Source of the DNA: Methanobrevibacter sp.
GTDB taxonomy: Archaea; Methanobacteriota; Methanobacteria; Methanobacteriales; Methanobacteriaceae
DNA length: 52,159 nucleotides
Assembly: GCF_030539875.1 (NCBI RefSeq)
Contig: NZ_JAUNXI010000014.1
Location: 1 to 52,159 of the forward strand
Direction: 5' to 3'
The first letter of the stretch is position 1, and every line of letters starts with the position of its first letter. Positions 34,070 to 44,753 of this stretch are shown in pieces. Made by a program: the position numbers and the translations under genes. The notes under the pieces were generated by a model. That model had not been told where the DNA came from. It was given only the letters and a program-made list of their open reading frames with translations, and did no database searches.

Positions 34070-34939
34070 ATGAACTATAAAAAAATTGTATTGGTCGGTT
34101 GTATTTCAGCATTTGTTGCTATTCTAACCTCAATTATGGGTGTTGCTGGTACAATTATTGGTTCGGTTATTTCTTCTGTTCTTTATAATATGCTTACTGA
34201 GGCATTGGAAGCTCCAATTGGACAAGCAACATTCAGCAGAAACTTTGAATGGGAAATTGCATACATATTTCCAATTGTTGTAATTGCATTAATTCAGCTG
34301 CTTTTGATTGCCGCTTTATTATCTGAAGTGGGCATATTGCCTTACACTTTTTTAAATGCATTTTTATCACTCCAACACTTTGCGGATAATAATTTATACA
34401 GGGTTTTAGGATTGGCATTAATTGTTATGAGCGTTTATCCATTGGTGTTAAAACCGGATATTATTAAAAAATCAAATGGTGCGGTTATTGCATTTGTTGG
34501 TTTGATATTTTTAGCAAGAGGATTTGTTGATCTTCAAAACAGCATTACACAAATCTATGATGGAATATTTTCATTGTTTGATTTGCCGATAGCTATTCTT
34601 GCTTTTCTATTGTTATGTGTGGTAATAGGCAGTATAGTTGTTTCAGCAAGAAACGCTGAGAAAGAATATAAAGTGATTAAACACAATATCAACAGGGAAG
34701 ATTTTAAGAGATCCAATGTTGGAAAAACATATCATTCCAAAAAGCACAGTGATTTCGATTATGCTGATAAAAGGAATAGTGTAAGACGAACACATCAAAA
34801 AATCAACAAGTCTAAGAAAAACATTGAAAATGATTCCGAGATTAAATTTAAAAGCAGTGTTGGTAATAAATCAAGGATAAACAAATCTTCCGACAGCATT
34901 CATTTTGAATCTAATGATTTATTGGACGATTATAAATGA
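34070..34939 (+). CDS. Membrane protein with a basic cytoplasmic tail
   Basis: A 289-residue protein. About five helices lie in residues 1-195: an N-terminal one, a pair near 60-95, and others near 110-195. The last 95 residues are hydrophilic, rich in Lys, Ser and Asn, with RTHQKINKSKKN and a DLLDDYK end; this part looks disordered. I recognise no family. GGTGAATT precedes ATG 34070. It ends ten bases before the PhoU-like gene, so the two are probably co-expressed. A role with phosphate or ion transport is positional only. Confidence 0.65.
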   Translation: MNYKKIVLVGCISAFVAILTSIMGVAGTIIGSVISSVLYNMLTEALEAPIGQATFSRNFEWEIAYIFPIVVIALIQLLLIAALLSEVGILPYTFLNAFLSLQHFADNNLYRVLGLALIVMSVYPLVLKPDIIKKSNGAVIAFVGLIFLARGFVDLQNSITQIYDGIFSLFDLPIAILAFLLLCVVIGSIVVSARNAEKEYKVIKHNINREDFKRSNVGKTYHSKKHSDFDYADKRNSVRRTHQKINKSKKNIENDSEIKFKSSVGNKSRINKSSDSIHFESNDLLDDYK

Positions 34940-34948
34940 TGGGATACA

Positions 34949-35833
34949 ATGAGTAAAAAAGATAAAACGTTGAAGGGGATTTTGGATATTATTTTGTATG
35001 AAAATCCTTCAACTCAGGATGAAATCGCAGAGAAGTTAGGAATAACTCGCCGTTATGTTACTCAATTGCTGCAACCTCTTGTAAAGGAAGGAACTGTAAA
35101 AAGAGCTTATATGATAGATTTAAAAAGCTATGAGAAAATTGCAGAATCTCTAAGCGATTATGTCAGTTTTCATGAAACAAAAGGTAATGTGATTGTTACA
35201 GACATGATTTCAAACATGGCAAAACATGTCCACTCCCAGCTTGAAGTTTCATTTGATGCTGTTTTGGAACATGACATGGAAAAAGCAAACAAGGCTTTGG
35301 AAATGGATTTTGCCACTAATAATATGGTTGAAAAAATCAGAACTTCCGTTGAAACAATTGTCAGTATGAACAAACATTCTGAAATTGCCAAATCCATGCT
35401 TTATAATGAAGTTGCTTATGATTTGGAACGTATTGGCGATTACTGTGGCCATATTGCAAAATTTGTAATTAATGATGTTTATGAAATTGAGGAAAATGCA
35501 TTAAAAAAATTAAAAAATATGTATAATTTAGCTCAAAAAATGATTAATCTGGCGGTCATGGCTTTCATTGAAGGAAGAACTGATTTAAAAGATGATCTGA
35601 TGGAATTGCAAGAGGCCATTCATATTATTCAAACTAAAGCCATTAATCTAATTGCCGAACAGATGGCTGAAAATTCATTTGATGAAAAAGAGCGTTCAAA
35701 TTACTTTATTTATTTATTCAGAGTAATCAAAGCGTTTAAAAGAATGGGGGATATTTCTGTTGAAATCATGGATGTTTCAATCGAGTTCCATAATAACATT
35801 CCTAGATCCACCACTCCGAGAACCTTTAGATAA
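34949..35833 (+). CDS. PhoU-like regulator with N-terminal winged helix
   Basis: A 294-residue protein. Residues 1-70 are a winged-helix DNA-binding domain (STQDEIAEKLGITRRYVTQLLQPLVKEG). The rest is a PhoU-type helical repeat with the metal-contact pattern LERIGDYCGHIA in the first half and FKRMGDISVEI in the second. PhoU proteins adjust phosphate transport; the HTH fusion is common in archaea and suggests a transcriptional role as well. Pst transporter genes are not in the window. A hairpin follows that may end both this gene and the convergent fumarase. Confidence 0.85.
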   Translation: MSKKDKTLKGILDIILYENPSTQDEIAEKLGITRRYVTQLLQPLVKEGTVKRAYMIDLKSYEKIAESLSDYVSFHETKGNVIVTDMISNMAKHVHSQLEVSFDAVLEHDMEKANKALEMDFATNNMVEKIRTSVETIVSMNKHSEIAKSMLYNEVAYDLERIGDYCGHIAKFVINDVYEIEENALKKLKNMYNLAQKMINLAVMAFIEGRTDLKDDLMELQEAIHIIQTKAINLIAEQMAENSFDEKERSNYFIYLFRVIKAFKRMGDISVEIMDVSIEFHNNIPRSTTPRTFR

Positions 35834-35837
35834 AAAG

Positions 35838-35863
35838 CAATTAGATTTGAGATAATCTAATTG
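35838..35863. terminator. Two-way hairpin between PhoU-like gene and fumarase
   Basis: CAATTAGAT (35838-35846) and ATCTAATTG (35855-35863) form nine perfect pairs with an eight-base loop. It begins five bases after the PhoU-like stop and overlaps the stop codon of the convergent fumarase gene. Confidence 0.55.
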
Positions 35864-36699
35864 TCATGTATTCTTGTTGTTGCATGTCTGTCGGCCCAAC
35901 ATTGCACGCAAACACCAATAGGTAATCCTGCAGTATGTGTGTGGGCTTTTAATATTTTTACATCCAGGCAGGTTGTTTTTCCACCAAGACCCATCGGTCC
36001 AATTCCAGAATTGTTGATTTCTGTTAGAATTTCCTCTTCAAGTTCAGCTATTTTCGGGTCGGGATTTCTCTCACCAACTTTGCCGAGCAATGCCTTTTTA
36101 CCAAGTTTTAAACATAAATCTGATGTTCCTCCAATTCCGACGCCAATAACTGTTGGAGGGCATGGTTTTCCTTTAGCTTTAAGAACAGATTCAACTACAA
36201 ATTCCTTAATGCCGTCAATTCCTTCAGCCGGAAGAGCCATTTTCAATGCGTTGTTGTTTTCAGAACCGAACCCTTTTGGCAATATTGTTATTTCAAGGTA
36301 ATCTTCGTCAATTAGTTCAATATCAATCGGAGGAATGTAATCTCCAATGTTGATTTTTGTATTTTCTCTTGTTAGCGGATCAACAATATTTGGCCTAATC
36401 GGAATTTCTTCAGTTGCTTTTTTAATTCCTTCTTCAATTCCTTTGCGCAGATTTTCAACTTCCACATTACCTAATTTTACAAAAACCACCGGCAGTCCTG
36501 TATCCTGGCACATTGGAATTTGTTTTTCTTCAGCAAGCTCGGTATTTTTTAAAATAGCTTCAATATTTAGCTTTGCAAGTTCATGTTCTTCGCTTTTAAG
36601 AGCATTTTCAAGTGCTTTTTTTACATCATTTCCCAAAACGATAGCTGCTTTTTTGTAAAGTTCATAAACAGCATCTTTAATAACATCTTCAGTAATCAA
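35857..36699 (-). CDS. Class I fumarate hydratase, alpha subunit
   Basis: A 280-residue alpha subunit of the two-subunit, 4Fe-4S fumarase (or tartrate dehydratase family). Cluster cysteines are in [14 protein letters not shown] (near residue 60), in ISLKC-like [11 protein letters not shown] (near 195) and in the later [11 protein letters not shown] region. [15 protein letters not shown] is a family hallmark. The start is TTG 36699, inferred from GGGTTTTA just before it. The beta subunit is not in the window. It follows the por operon and may be part of the same incomplete reductive citric acid pathway. Confidence 0.88.
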   Translation of the reverse strand: MITEDVIKDAVYELYKKAAIVLGNDVKKALENALKSEEHELAKLNIEAILKNTELAEEKQIPMCQDTGLPVVFVKLGNVEVENLRKGIEEGIKKATEEIPIRPNIVDPLTRENTKINIGDYIPPIDIELIDEDYLEITILPKGFGSENNNALKMALPAEGIDGIKEFVVESVLKAKGKPCPPTVIGVGIGGTSDLCLKLGKKALLGKVGERNPDPKIAELEEEILTEINNSGIGPMGLGGKTTCLDVKILKAHTHTAGLPIGVCVQCWADRHATTRIHDN

Positions 36700-36748
36700 A
36701 ATAAAACCCTATAAAAGTTAATTAATCTTATTTTTGATTTTAAGATAT

Positions 36749-36988
36749 TTAAATTTTAATTACATTAATCGGGCAAACTTCAACACAATCCCTGCATTTT
36801 GTGCATTTTTCTCTATTGACTGTTATGGCACCACCCAAAACCTCGATTGCGTCTTCCCTACAAGCTATCAAACATGGTGCATTTGATGGTTGGCAATGCA
36901 TACAAAATAAGACGGGAGTGTCAACGGTTGGTGTTTGTTGACAACTTCCGCATGTTGTACAATTAGTACAGTTTCCTAATTCATACAT
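36749..36988 (-). CDS. porF: PorF, ferredoxin-like protein of the por operon
   Basis: A 79-residue Fe-S protein. The first Cys group is CTNCTTCGSC and later C-x2-C pairs, and the C-terminal cluster is CTKCRDCVEVCPIN. In the related M. thermautotrophicus operon, two such ferredoxin-like genes (porE, porF) are co-transcribed after porB. The start ATG 36988 lies nine bases after porE. It probably passes electrons from the enzyme. Confidence 0.8.
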   Translation of the reverse strand: MYELGNCTNCTTCGSCQQTPTVDTPVLFCMHCQPSNAPCLIACREDAIEVLGGAITVNREKCTKCRDCVEVCPINVIKI

Positions 36989-36997
36989 AATTCTTTA

Positions 36998-37498
36998 TTA
37001 TTCGTCTAAAACAAGTCTTGCCCTTGCCTGACTTGTTATCACGTGGACAAAACCGCCCTTATTGCTGGCAGGTTCATATAATCCGGACATCTTAGCAAGG
37101 TATTTTTCCTGATTTTTAGCCCGAACTTTTTCCGGATCAGCAACACTGATGGCTCTTTTAGTACATGCTTTTATACATGCAGGTCCTTCTTCTCTATCAG
37201 CACAGAGGTCGCATTTTTCAGCAACTTTGGATTTGAAAGTCATTGCACCAAATGGACAAACCATTACACATAATCCGCAACCAATACATTTTTCAGCATT
37301 AACTCCTTCATCGGTAATCGCTTCTGTTGGACAGATTTTTATACAAGGCGCACTTTCACAATGTTGACATACAATGGAATAAAAGGTAGAATCATGTTCT
37401 ATAATTTTTATCCTACTAGCATTATGTATTGATGCACACATGTTTTCACAATTAAGGCATCCATCACATGTATTGCTATTTACAAGAATACTTTCCAT
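36998..37498 (-). CDS. porE: PorE, polyferredoxin-like protein of the por operon
   Basis: A 166-residue protein with four cluster motifs: CDGCLNCENMCA, CQHCESAPCIKICP, CIGCGLCVMVCPFGAM and CDLCADREEGPACIKAC. This is the HycB/HydN-like four-cluster electron-transfer type. It follows porB by eleven bases with GGAGG before ATG 37498. Known por operons of Methanobacteriales include it, and it is likely an electron acceptor of pyruvate oxidoreductase. Confidence 0.82.
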   Translation of the reverse strand: MESILVNSNTCDGCLNCENMCASIHNASRIKIIEHDSTFYSIVCQHCESAPCIKICPTEAITDEGVNAEKCIGCGLCVMVCPFGAMTFKSKVAEKCDLCADREEGPACIKACTKRAISVADPEKVRAKNQEKYLAKMSGLYEPASNKGGFVHVITSQARARLVLDE

Positions 37499-37509
37499 TG
37501 GTTTTCCTC

Positions 37510-38376
37510 CTATAATCCTAATTCTTTACACTCTGCGTCTACAAATTTTTGGATTTTTTCAATGTTTTCATCATCTAGGTGTTTGAATCTTTTTTGTACT
37601 GACAAATACTCTTTTACAGGTTTTCTCTCTTCAGGCCTGTATGTGATTTCGAAGTTTCCATGGTCAATTTCATATAAAATCCATGATCCGGTTTCCACTG
37701 CCAATCTTCCAACTTCAATGGTTTTTTCAGATGGGAATCCCCAACCAGTAGTACATGGTTGTTGTAAGTGTATGTATGCAGCTCCTTTAGTTTCTGCTGC
37801 TTTTTTAACTTTTTTAACAAAGTCTTCAGGATATGCAATAGATGCAGTAGCTACATATGGAATTCCATGAGCCGCCATAATCATTGGCATATTTTTCTTA
37901 GGTCTGTCTTCTCCAAAACTCGCATTTCCTTTTGGTGAAGTGGTGGTACTTGCACCGAACGGTGTAGCTCCACTTCTTTGGATACCTGTGTTCATGTATG
38001 CTTCATTATCATAACAAATGTAGAGCATATTGTGTCCTCTTTCCATAGCTCCGGATAATGATTGTAAACCTATGTCTACAGTTCCTCCGTCCCCACCGAA
38101 AGCAACCACATTAACATCCTCTTTTCCTTGGATTCTCAATGCACTTTCCACACCTGATGCTACAGCTCCAGAGTTTTCAAATGCAACGTGCATGAATGGA
38201 ATTTCCCATGAAGTTTCAGGGTATGGGGTGGTCATAACTTCAAGACAACCAGTAGCAGAAATAGCTACAGTATTTTTGCCTAATGTATTAAGAGCTAATT
38301 TTACACCAATTGATGCTCCACAGCCTGCACAGCCTCTGTGTCCCGGTGCTAATAAATCTTTATCTGGTATATCCAT
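37510..38376 (-). CDS. porB: Pyruvate:ferredoxin oxidoreductase, beta subunit
   Basis: A 288-residue thiamine-diphosphate-binding subunit. [16 protein letters not shown] near the start holds the cysteines for the proximal cluster. [21 protein letters not shown], with the downstream [14 protein letters not shown], is the thiamine-diphosphate/Mg site. The fourth Cys is in QPCTTGW. Por makes pyruvate from acetyl-CoA and CO2 in methanogens. GGAGGAATAGAC precedes ATG 38376, and it follows porA directly. Confidence 0.95.
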   Translation of the reverse strand: MDIPDKDLLAPGHRGCAGCGASIGVKLALNTLGKNTVAISATGCLEVMTTPYPETSWEIPFMHVAFENSGAVASGVESALRIQGKEDVNVVAFGGDGGTVDIGLQSLSGAMERGHNMLYICYDNEAYMNTGIQRSGATPFGASTTTSPKGNASFGEDRPKKNMPMIMAAHGIPYVATASIAYPEDFVKKVKKAAETKGAAYIHLQQPCTTGWGFPSEKTIEVGRLAVETGSWILYEIDHGNFEITYRPEERKPVKEYLSVQKRFKHLDDENIEKIQKFVDAECKELGL

Positions 38377-38378
38377 GT

Positions 38379-39524
38379 CTATTCCTCCTTAAGTCCAATC
38401 CATGTAACCTCTTGTTCAGGTGATTTGGTTTTCTCATAAATTTCCAAGATATAATCTGGAGTTATGTCTCTTCCACCTAAACCTGCAATGAATCCATAGA
38501 TTTCTTTATCAATTTTAACTTTCAAATCAGCATAGAGAGCTCCGCCAATTCCAAATGTGAAGTTTTTATCAATGACTGCTAGTTTTTCACAATCTTTAAC
38601 AGCTTCTTTAATTTCTTCAACAGGGAATGGTCTGTATGCTCTAATTTTAAGCAAACCTACTTTTTCGCCTTTTTCTCTTAATTCATCCACCATTACTCTA
38701 AGAGTACTGCAAAGTGAACCCATTGCAACAAAGATAATTTCTGCATCTTCGGTTTTGTATGTTTCAATAAGACCATATTCTCTTCCGAAGATTTCTGCAA
38801 ATTCATCACAAGTTTTCTGAATTACTTCAACTGAGTTATTCATTGCAATTTCCATGTCATGTCTTGCTTCGGTATAGTACTGAGGATCAGCAAAGTTACC
38901 TATTGACATTGGTTCATTCGGATCAATGAAGCAGTGTTCTGGAACATATTTAGGTAAAAATTTATCCACACTTTCTTGATCCGGAATTTCTACAGGCTCT
39001 ACGGTGTGAGTTAAAATAAATCCGTCTAAACATATCATTGATGGAAGTAAAACATCAGAATTTTCTGATATCTTATAAGCCATTAAAGTAGCATCTAATG
39101 CTTCCTGAGCATTTTCAACATAAATTTGCAACCATCCTGCATCTCTTTGTGCAATGGAATCTTGCTGGTCGTTCCAAATGTTTAATGGTGCGGAAATTGC
39201 TCTGTTTGCATTAGCTAAAACTATAGGAGTTCTCATACCTGCAGCAGCATATAAAATTTCATGCATTAACATTAATCCTTGTGAAGATGTTGCTGTAAAT
39301 ACTCTTACTCCAGCACCACTAGCTCCAACAGCAGCACTTATTGCGCTGTGTTCAGATTCTACTTTAACATATTTAGCATCAATTTTTTCATCAGCAACAT
39401 ATTGTGCTAAGTACTCAGAAATTGTAGTTTGCGGAGTAATTGGATAAACGGGAATAACTTGTGGTTTAGCTAATCTTACAGCTTCTGCAACTGCTTTGTT
39501 TGCTGTCATTACTTCTTTTATCAT
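38379..39524 (-). CDS. porA: Pyruvate:ferredoxin oxidoreductase, alpha subunit
   Basis: A 381-residue subunit. [16 protein letters not shown] is near the start, followed by [29 protein letters not shown], the pyrimidine-binding side of the thiamine site with its catalytic Glu. [17 protein letters not shown] is the typical substrate-side loop. It sits between porD and porB, with start ATG 39524 and a GAGTGATTTA site. Confidence 0.95.
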   Translation of the reverse strand: MIKEVMTANKAVAEAVRLAKPQVIPVYPITPQTTISEYLAQYVADEKIDAKYVKVESEHSAISAAVGASGAGVRVFTATSSQGLMLMHEILYAAAGMRTPIVLANANRAISAPLNIWNDQQDSIAQRDAGWLQIYVENAQEALDATLMAYKISENSDVLLPSMICLDGFILTHTVEPVEIPDQESVDKFLPKYVPEHCFIDPNEPMSIGNFADPQYYTEARHDMEIAMNNSVEVIQKTCDEFAEIFGREYGLIETYKTEDAEIIFVAMGSLCSTLRVMVDELREKGEKVGLLKIRAYRPFPVEEIKEAVKDCEKLAVIDKNFTFGIGGALYADLKVKIDKEIYGFIAGLGGRDITPDYILEIYEKTKSPEQEVTWIGLKEE

Positions 39525-39537
39525 TAAATCACTCTCT

Positions 39538-39780
39538 TTATTCTTTTACCATTTCAATTGCATCGGAAGGACATTCGTATGCGCAAATTCCACATCCTTT
39601 GCAGTAATCGTAATCTATATCATGTTGTTTATTTACACTGGAATCTGGACAGAATATAATACAGTTGTCACAATCAATACATTTTTCTTTATCTAAAATC
39701 GGTTTGAATGTTCTCCAACTTCCAGTTTTGTTATTTCTACTATTACCGGGGGTTTTAATTACACAGCCTATACTTACCAT
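39538..39780 (-). CDS. porD: Pyruvate:ferredoxin oxidoreductase, delta (ferredoxin) subunit
   Basis: An 80-residue 2[4Fe-4S] subunit. A lead segment ([20 protein letters not shown]) precedes [14 protein letters not shown] and [22 protein letters not shown] 39789 opens the frame, but GGGTGAATATA before ATG 39780 sets the start. It lies between porC and porA, the classical archaeal order. Confidence 0.93.
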   Translation of the reverse strand: MVSIGCVIKTPGNSRNNKTGSWRTFKPILDKEKCIDCDNCIIFCPDSSVNKQHDIDYDYCKGCGICAYECPSDAIEMVKE

Positions 39781-39794
39781 TATATTCACCCTTT

Positions 39795-40316
39795 TTATCC
39801 CATATCATAAGCTTTTTTAGTAGCTTCCACGTTTAATTCTCCAACTTTTCCAGGGAAGGTTTCTCTAATCACTTCAAGTAATGATTCAATACTTACGACT
39901 TGGGTTTTTTTAGCAAAATATCCTAAAATGATAGTGTTTACTATATTGCGTCCCAACATGTCTAATGCAATTTTGGTTGCATCAATATTGTGTACGTCAT
40001 GTTTTCCACTACCTTCAAAACTTTCAGTATTAATTATAACTTCCGCTTCATCTTTAATTCCTGAAAAAACATCTGCTACATTTAATAATCCATCATCCAA
40101 CACTAACACATAGTCAGGATTGTAGATTTGATATCTCAATGAGATTGGTTCATCATCAATTCTTGTAAACGCCATAACTGGAGCTCCTCTACGTTCAACT
40201 CCAAAGAATGGAAAAGCTTGAGAATATTTGCCGTCTTTGAATGCTGCCTTTGCTAAAATTTCAGCAGCGGTTACAGCTCCCTGTCCTCCTCTTCCATGGA
40301 AACGAATTTCAATCAT
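39795..40316 (-). CDS. porC: Pyruvate:ferredoxin oxidoreductase, gamma subunit
   Basis: A 173-residue subunit with the diagnostic [18 protein letters not shown] near the start and [20 protein letters not shown] next. It is first of the por operon. The frame reaches 40331, but that region holds the ATGGAGGAAAAATTA ribosome site of ATG 40316. A leftward TATA tract (about 40365-40380) lies upstream. Confidence 0.94.
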
Positions 40317-40603
40317 TAATTTTTCCTCCATTTATTTATCATGTATAATCATTATAAATTCTAAAATATATAAATTTTATGTTAACTTTCATTGAATCTG
40401 TTCCTTTTAAATTTATTTATTTTCTATTGTTCATTATTTTAAATTTTTATTATAATTTTTCTCATGTTTGATTCATTTTATTATATAATTTTTAAATATT
40501 TAATTATTTGTTGGACTTAATTAATTTATAATTCATTAAAAGAATTAATATAATAATAATTATTAAATAATATAATATATTGAGAGGTCAGTTGGGATTT
40601 ATC
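40317..40603. other. Divergent AT-rich promoter region, por operon and DHPS-like gene
   Basis: It contains no gene. The leftward TATA-like AAATATATAAATT at 40363-40375 probably drives por. Rightward TATA-like tracts (TATAATATAT near 40570) are near the DHPS-like gene. No strong palindrome was found. Confidence 0.5.
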
Positions 40604-42208
40604 ATGAAAGTTTTGATTATCACTGGAGAATTAGCATATCCTTTAATTAAAGAAGTTGTTTCAAAATCAAAAGAAGATATAATTGTACATGTTGCAGACA
40701 ATACTCAAGTTGCTGCATTTTTAACTCCTAGACAAATTATTAAGGAAATAAAAACTTGCTTTTCAAATCAATTAGATGAAATTGATATGATTCTGGTTCC
40801 GGGATTGATTAAAAAAGGGACAAAAGAAATTACAAAAGAAATTGGAATTCCAACTTTTAAAGGTTCTACCGACGGCGCTGATCTTGCAATGGTTTTGAAT
40901 TTAATAGGTTCTATAGAATTGTCTGAAGATAAACCTGCCGATAAATTAATAGAGGAAGAAAAACGAAAAGAAGCGATTAAATTTATTGAGGAATTTGAAA
41001 ATGATAAAGAAAATATCGAAAAGCTTCTCAAAAAACCGAATAACATTTTAATTAAAAATCTCCCAGTGGGTGAAGACTTTCCAATGAGAGTATTGTCTGA
41101 AATTGCTAATGCCCCATTTTTATCTAAGGAGGCATTGATTAACAAATGCCAGTATTTTGTTGATTCGGGAGCGGACATGATTGATATTGGAATGGCTGCC
41201 GGGGAGGACTTTTCAGATAAAATTCCGGAATTGATAGAAACCCTGCGTCCGATTGTTGGAGATAGGCCCTTAAGTATTGATACACTGAACTCCAAGGAAA
41301 TAAAAGTTGCGGCTGAAAATGGAATTGATTTTGTTTTGAGTTTGGATTTGGGAAACAATTCCGAAGTTAAGGAAATACTAAAAGAAAAGGGTATTCCTGC
41401 TGTTTTGCTCCCAACTAATTTTTCACAAGGTAAATCTCCGAAATCTCCTGATGAGCGGGTTGAGGCAATGCATCAACTAATAAAAGACACTGAAGGTTTA
41501 AAATATGTTGCAGATTTAATTTTGGATCCGGTTAACAGTTCAAGCATTGTTGAATCGATTATTGCATGTCATGAATTTCATAAAGTCAATCCTGCGCCAA
41601 TGTTTTTCGGTGTTGGAAATGTTACTGAGTTAATGGATGCCGATTCTGGAGGTGTGAATGTTCTTTTAGCAGGTATTGGTATGGAACTTGGTGTCAGCAT
41701 ATTGTTCACTCCAGAAGAAAGCGGAAAAACAAGAGGCAGCGTTTATGAGTTAGCTACTGCATCTAAAATGATGTTTCTTGCAAAACACAGAAAATCTATT
41801 CCAAAAGATTTGGGCATTAACTTGGTCGCTTTTAAGGACAAACATAAAAGAAATGATATTATATTAAATGAACTTGATGGAATTCCTGAAACAATACAGG
41901 ATAAACCGATGAAATTCATTAAAGACAGGGCGGGCAGTTTTAAAATCAATGTTGAGTATGGAACCACTGTTGGCGATAGCAGAATTACTGCCACTCATTT
42001 TAAGAAAAACAAACCCGAACTTGTAATTGCAGGAAGCTGCGCTCGCGAAATATATGAAGAAATAATTACTCAAAATTTGGTTAGCAGGATGGAACACGCT
42101 GCATATTTGGGGTCTGAACTAAAAAAAGCAGAAATCGCAATGATTACTGGAAAAGAATATGTTCAGGATTTTGAATTATTCAAAAATCCTGACGAGTTTA
42201 AAGAATAG
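40604..42208 (+). CDS. Dihydropteroate synthase-like protein, archaeal type
   Basis: A 534-residue archaeal protein. The N-terminal 150 residues are an extra domain. The middle is a TIM barrel of the pterin-binding family: [44 protein letters not shown] and [16 protein letters not shown]-terminal domain of about 150 residues follows. Such proteins in methanogens may act in methanopterin synthesis, but classical folate DHPS activity is doubtful. TTG 40580 opens the frame; ATG 40604 (MKVLIITGE) is more natural. It stands alone. Confidence 0.82.
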   Translation: MKVLIITGELAYPLIKEVVSKSKEDIIVHVADNTQVAAFLTPRQIIKEIKTCFSNQLDEIDMILVPGLIKKGTKEITKEIGIPTFKGSTDGADLAMVLNLIGSIELSEDKPADKLIEEEKRKEAIKFIEEFENDKENIEKLLKKPNNILIKNLPVGEDFPMRVLSEIANAPFLSKEALINKCQYFVDSGADMIDIGMAAGEDFSDKIPELIETLRPIVGDRPLSIDTLNSKEIKVAAENGIDFVLSLDLGNNSEVKEILKEKGIPAVLLPTNFSQGKSPKSPDERVEAMHQLIKDTEGLKYVADLILDPVNSSSIVESIIACHEFHKVNPAPMFFGVGNVTELMDADSGGVNVLLAGIGMELGVSILFTPEESGKTRGSVYELATASKMMFLAKHRKSIPKDLGINLVAFKDKHKRNDIILNELDGIPETIQDKPMKFIKDRAGSFKINVEYGTTVGDSRITATHFKKNKPELVIAGSCAREIYEEIITQNLVSRMEHAAYLGSELKKAEIAMITGKEYVQDFELFKNPDEFKE

Positions 42209-42210
42209 AT

Positions 42211-42615
42211 TTATTCAAAATCAGCAGGGTCACCTGGAGTGTCCTGGCCAGCTCCTGGATTGGATGGTTCCGGTTCTGGAGTTGGTTCCGGGCTTGGTTG
42301 TGGTTCAACACTGCCTCCGCCTTGACCTGATCCTCCGCTTCCACTTGATCCGCCACTGCTGATACTGCTACCTCTACTGGATCCGCTACTATAATCACCG
42401 CTAGAACTGGAACCTACAATACCAGTATCATGGGTCGAGCCTGAATCAGTTGATGTATCATTAGCTGTGAGATTAGTAGTATTGTTTAAAGTAGTATTGT
42501 TGGTTTCATTTGCAGTATTAAATGAAATTCCATTACTGCTAATTACAAAAGCAATAGCGCCTGCAATTATAATCAATATCACTAATGCAATGATGATCAC
42601 ATTTTCAGTTTCCAT
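42211..42615 (-). CDS. Ser/Gly-rich single-pass membrane protein
   Basis: A 134-residue protein with an N-terminal helix (NVIIIALVILIIIAGAIAFVI) and a long disordered outside part: Asn/Thr-rich, then Ser/Gly repeats, then Pro/Glu repeats (PSPEPTPEPEP) ending in DFE. AGGAGGT before ATG 42615 is strong. It resembles the broken Ser-rich protein at 7.8-8.3 kb in composition but with the anchor at the other end. It may span the pseudomurein wall. No enzyme domain is seen. Its end is three bases from the convergent DHPS-like gene. Confidence 0.7.
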   Translation of the reverse strand: METENVIIIALVILIIIAGAIAFVISSNGISFNTANETNNTTLNNTTNLTANDTSTDSGSTHDTGIVGSSSSGDYSSGSSRGSSISSGGSSGSGGSGQGGGSVEPQPSPEPTPEPEPSNPGAGQDTPGDPADFE

Positions 42616-42734
42616 ATTTTACCTCCTTATTAAATATATTATAAAACTATTAATACTTATATTATTACACAAACTTTAAATAAATTTAGATTAAATCATA
42701 TTTTATAATAAATAAATTTCAGAAGGTTTAAGAA

Positions 42735-43589
42735 TTGCAAGTTGAAAATATTAGTATTAAAGATATTGATAAAAGTCTTTTAGATGCGAATTATGTTTCA
42801 AATAATGAAATTTCAACTACATTATACTTGTCTTTTTTACTTGGAAAGCCAATGCTTATCGAAGGACCGCCAGGTGTTGGAAAAACAGAATTTGCAAAAG
42901 TAGTTGCAAAAACTTTTGAAAGAGACTTTTTCAGGATTCAATGTTATGAAGGAATTACTTTTGAACAAATTGTCGGTGAATGGAATTATCAAAAACAATT
43001 GCTTCATCTGGAAGCTGCTAGAAATGATTCAAACCGTGAAGAGAAATTATTTGATGAAGAATTTTTCATAAGAAGACCTTTGCTTAATGCTTTTTTAAAT
43101 GAAAAGGCATCCGTATTATTAATAGATGAAATTGATAAGGCTGATGAGGAAGTGGAAAGTTTTTTACTTCAGGCATTGGGAGAACAGGAAATAACCATCA
43201 ATGATTTGGGCACTTTCCATTTACAGAATGACTTGATAGTAATTTTAACCTCTAATTCTCAGAGGTCTTTACTTGATGAAACAAAAGACAGATGTTTATT
43301 TTTATACATTCCATACCCTACAATCGAACGTGAAATCGAAATTGTCAAGTCAAAGTTGCCTCATGCAGATGATAATATCATATCTCATATAGTCAAATTG
43401 GTCCATGAGATACGCAATCTCAATTTAATGAAAAAACCGTCTGTTAGGGGTACTGTTGACTGGGTTCAGTCTGTTACTAATTTGGGAACTAAAAATCTTG
43501 ACAAGTCTCTCGAAGACAGTATCGGTGTAGCTATTAAAAACGAAAGTGATAAAAAAAGAGTTGTAAAAGACATTTTTAATAAAAGATAA
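42735..43589 (+). CDS. MoxR-family AAA+ ATPase
   Basis: A 284-residue AAA+ protein. Walker [15 protein letters not shown] is near residue 43, Walker [13 protein letters not shown] near 130, sensor 1 LTSNSQRS near 180, and the arginine-finger region is [11 protein letters not shown]. MoxR ATPases pair with VWA proteins to mature or load metal into enzymes. The start is TTG 42735, seven bases after AGAAGGT; no in-frame ATG is suitable. The VWA gene begins two bases after its stop. Confidence 0.88.
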   Translation: MQVENISIKDIDKSLLDANYVSNNEISTTLYLSFLLGKPMLIEGPPGVGKTEFAKVVAKTFERDFFRIQCYEGITFEQIVGEWNYQKQLLHLEAARNDSNREEKLFDEEFFIRRPLLNAFLNEKASVLLIDEIDKADEEVESFLLQALGEQEITINDLGTFHLQNDLIVILTSNSQRSLLDETKDRCLFLYIPYPTIEREIEIVKSKLPHADDNIISHIVKLVHEIRNLNLMKKPSVRGTVDWVQSVTNLGTKNLDKSLEDSIGVAIKNESDKKRVVKDIFNKR

Positions 43590-43590
43590 G

Positions 43591-44745
43591 ATGATTACTA
43601 AAATTGCAACCTTGTCATCACAGCTAAGAGAAAAAGGACTGTCAGTAAGTGTTAGAAGCACTCAGGCCGCTGTGAGAATTTATGAGGAATTTGGTGAAGA
43701 AGATAGGAATTTACTTAAAACCGCATTAATGGCAGTTTATGTCAAAGACAGATTTCAGATTCCCGATTTCAATAAAGTTTTTGATGAAGTTTTTTCCATC
43801 CGGCCAAAGTTAGAAACTCCTGATGAACTTAAAAAAAGCAAAGCATATCTGGGGTCTGGACCTAAATCAAATAAATATGTTATTAAAAAACAGGGGAGCA
43901 TGGCTCAAAAAGTCCAAAAAGAAAAGATTACCAATGATAAATTGAGAATGCTTTCAGGCCAGCCCCTGCTCGATGAGGTTAAAAAACTGGAACGGGATGG
44001 GGAGCTAATGAATAAAGATTTGACAAAACTTAATCGTTTTGACCCCCGCATGCTTGAAATTTGCCAGAGATTAGGTAAAAGAATAGCCAATAAACGTTCA
44101 AGAAGAAAAGCTAAAACAAGTCATAATAATATAGATATCAGAAGAACTATTAGAGCCAATTTAAAATATGGTGGAGTTCCCTTTGAACTTGTAAAGGCAA
44201 AACCGAGGCCCCATAAAAATGAACATTTATTCTTAAATGATATTAGTGGGTCATGCGAATGGATCAGCAGCTGGTTTTTCATGCTTATGTTTTCAGCTCA
44301 AACAGCATTTAAAAGATCAAGAACTTTTGAGTTTGATAATAAAGTGATTGAAACCACCGATGCTTTAAAAGAGGAATATCTCATTGATTCATTTATTAAA
44401 GTTAAAGATTTGCGAGTTAAGAATTTAATGGTTCACGGCACTTCCGATATGTATTCGGCATTTAAAAGTTTCCAGGAAAAAGCCAATATTAACAATAAAT
44501 CTTATGTGATTATCTTATCAGACTGTCGTGACTGGGCAGGACCAAAGGTAAATGGTGTTCCGGCCAGTGTAGACATTATAGAAGAAATGGCAAGGGATTG
44601 CAAAAAACTTATAATTTTAAACCCTGAAGATAGAAATAAGTGGGACATAGTTGACAGCTGTGTTTCATTATATGAAGAAGCAGGAGCGCAGGTATTTGAA
44701 GTTAATACTCTAAACCAGCTTGCACATTTTGTAGAACAGATGTAG
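43591..44745 (+). CDS. CoxE-like VWA domain protein
   Basis: A 384-residue protein with a C-terminal von Willebrand A domain. The metal-ion-dependent adhesion motif is seen as [10 protein letters not shown] (DxSxS form) near residue 210, and [10 protein letters not shown] and ILSDCRDW are later parts. The N-terminal 200 residues are helical and basic. CoxE-like proteins act with MoxR-type ATPases in maturation of metal enzymes. What it acts on here is unknown. The gene is coupled to moxR and followed by the TtuA-like gene nine bases on. Confidence 0.85.
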   Translation: MITKIATLSSQLREKGLSVSVRSTQAAVRIYEEFGEEDRNLLKTALMAVYVKDRFQIPDFNKVFDEVFSIRPKLETPDELKKSKAYLGSGPKSNKYVIKKQGSMAQKVQKEKITNDKLRMLSGQPLLDEVKKLERDGELMNKDLTKLNRFDPRMLEICQRLGKRIANKRSRRKAKTSHNNIDIRRTIRANLKYGGVPFELVKAKPRPHKNEHLFLNDISGSCEWISSWFFMLMFSAQTAFKRSRTFEFDNKVIETTDALKEEYLIDSFIKVKDLRVKNLMVHGTSDMYSAFKSFQEKANINNKSYVIILSDCRDWAGPKVNGVPASVDIIEEMARDCKKLIILNPEDRNKWDIVDSCVSLYEEAGAQVFEVNTLNQLAHFVEQM

Positions 44746-44753
44746 GTAGTAAT

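Noticed and set aside
42211-42398. CRISPR or tandem DNA repeats in the Ser-rich genes
   Set aside because: Repeats there follow codons for Ser/Gly/Pro/Glu and have no regular spacer-repeat structure. No CRISPR array was seen in the window.
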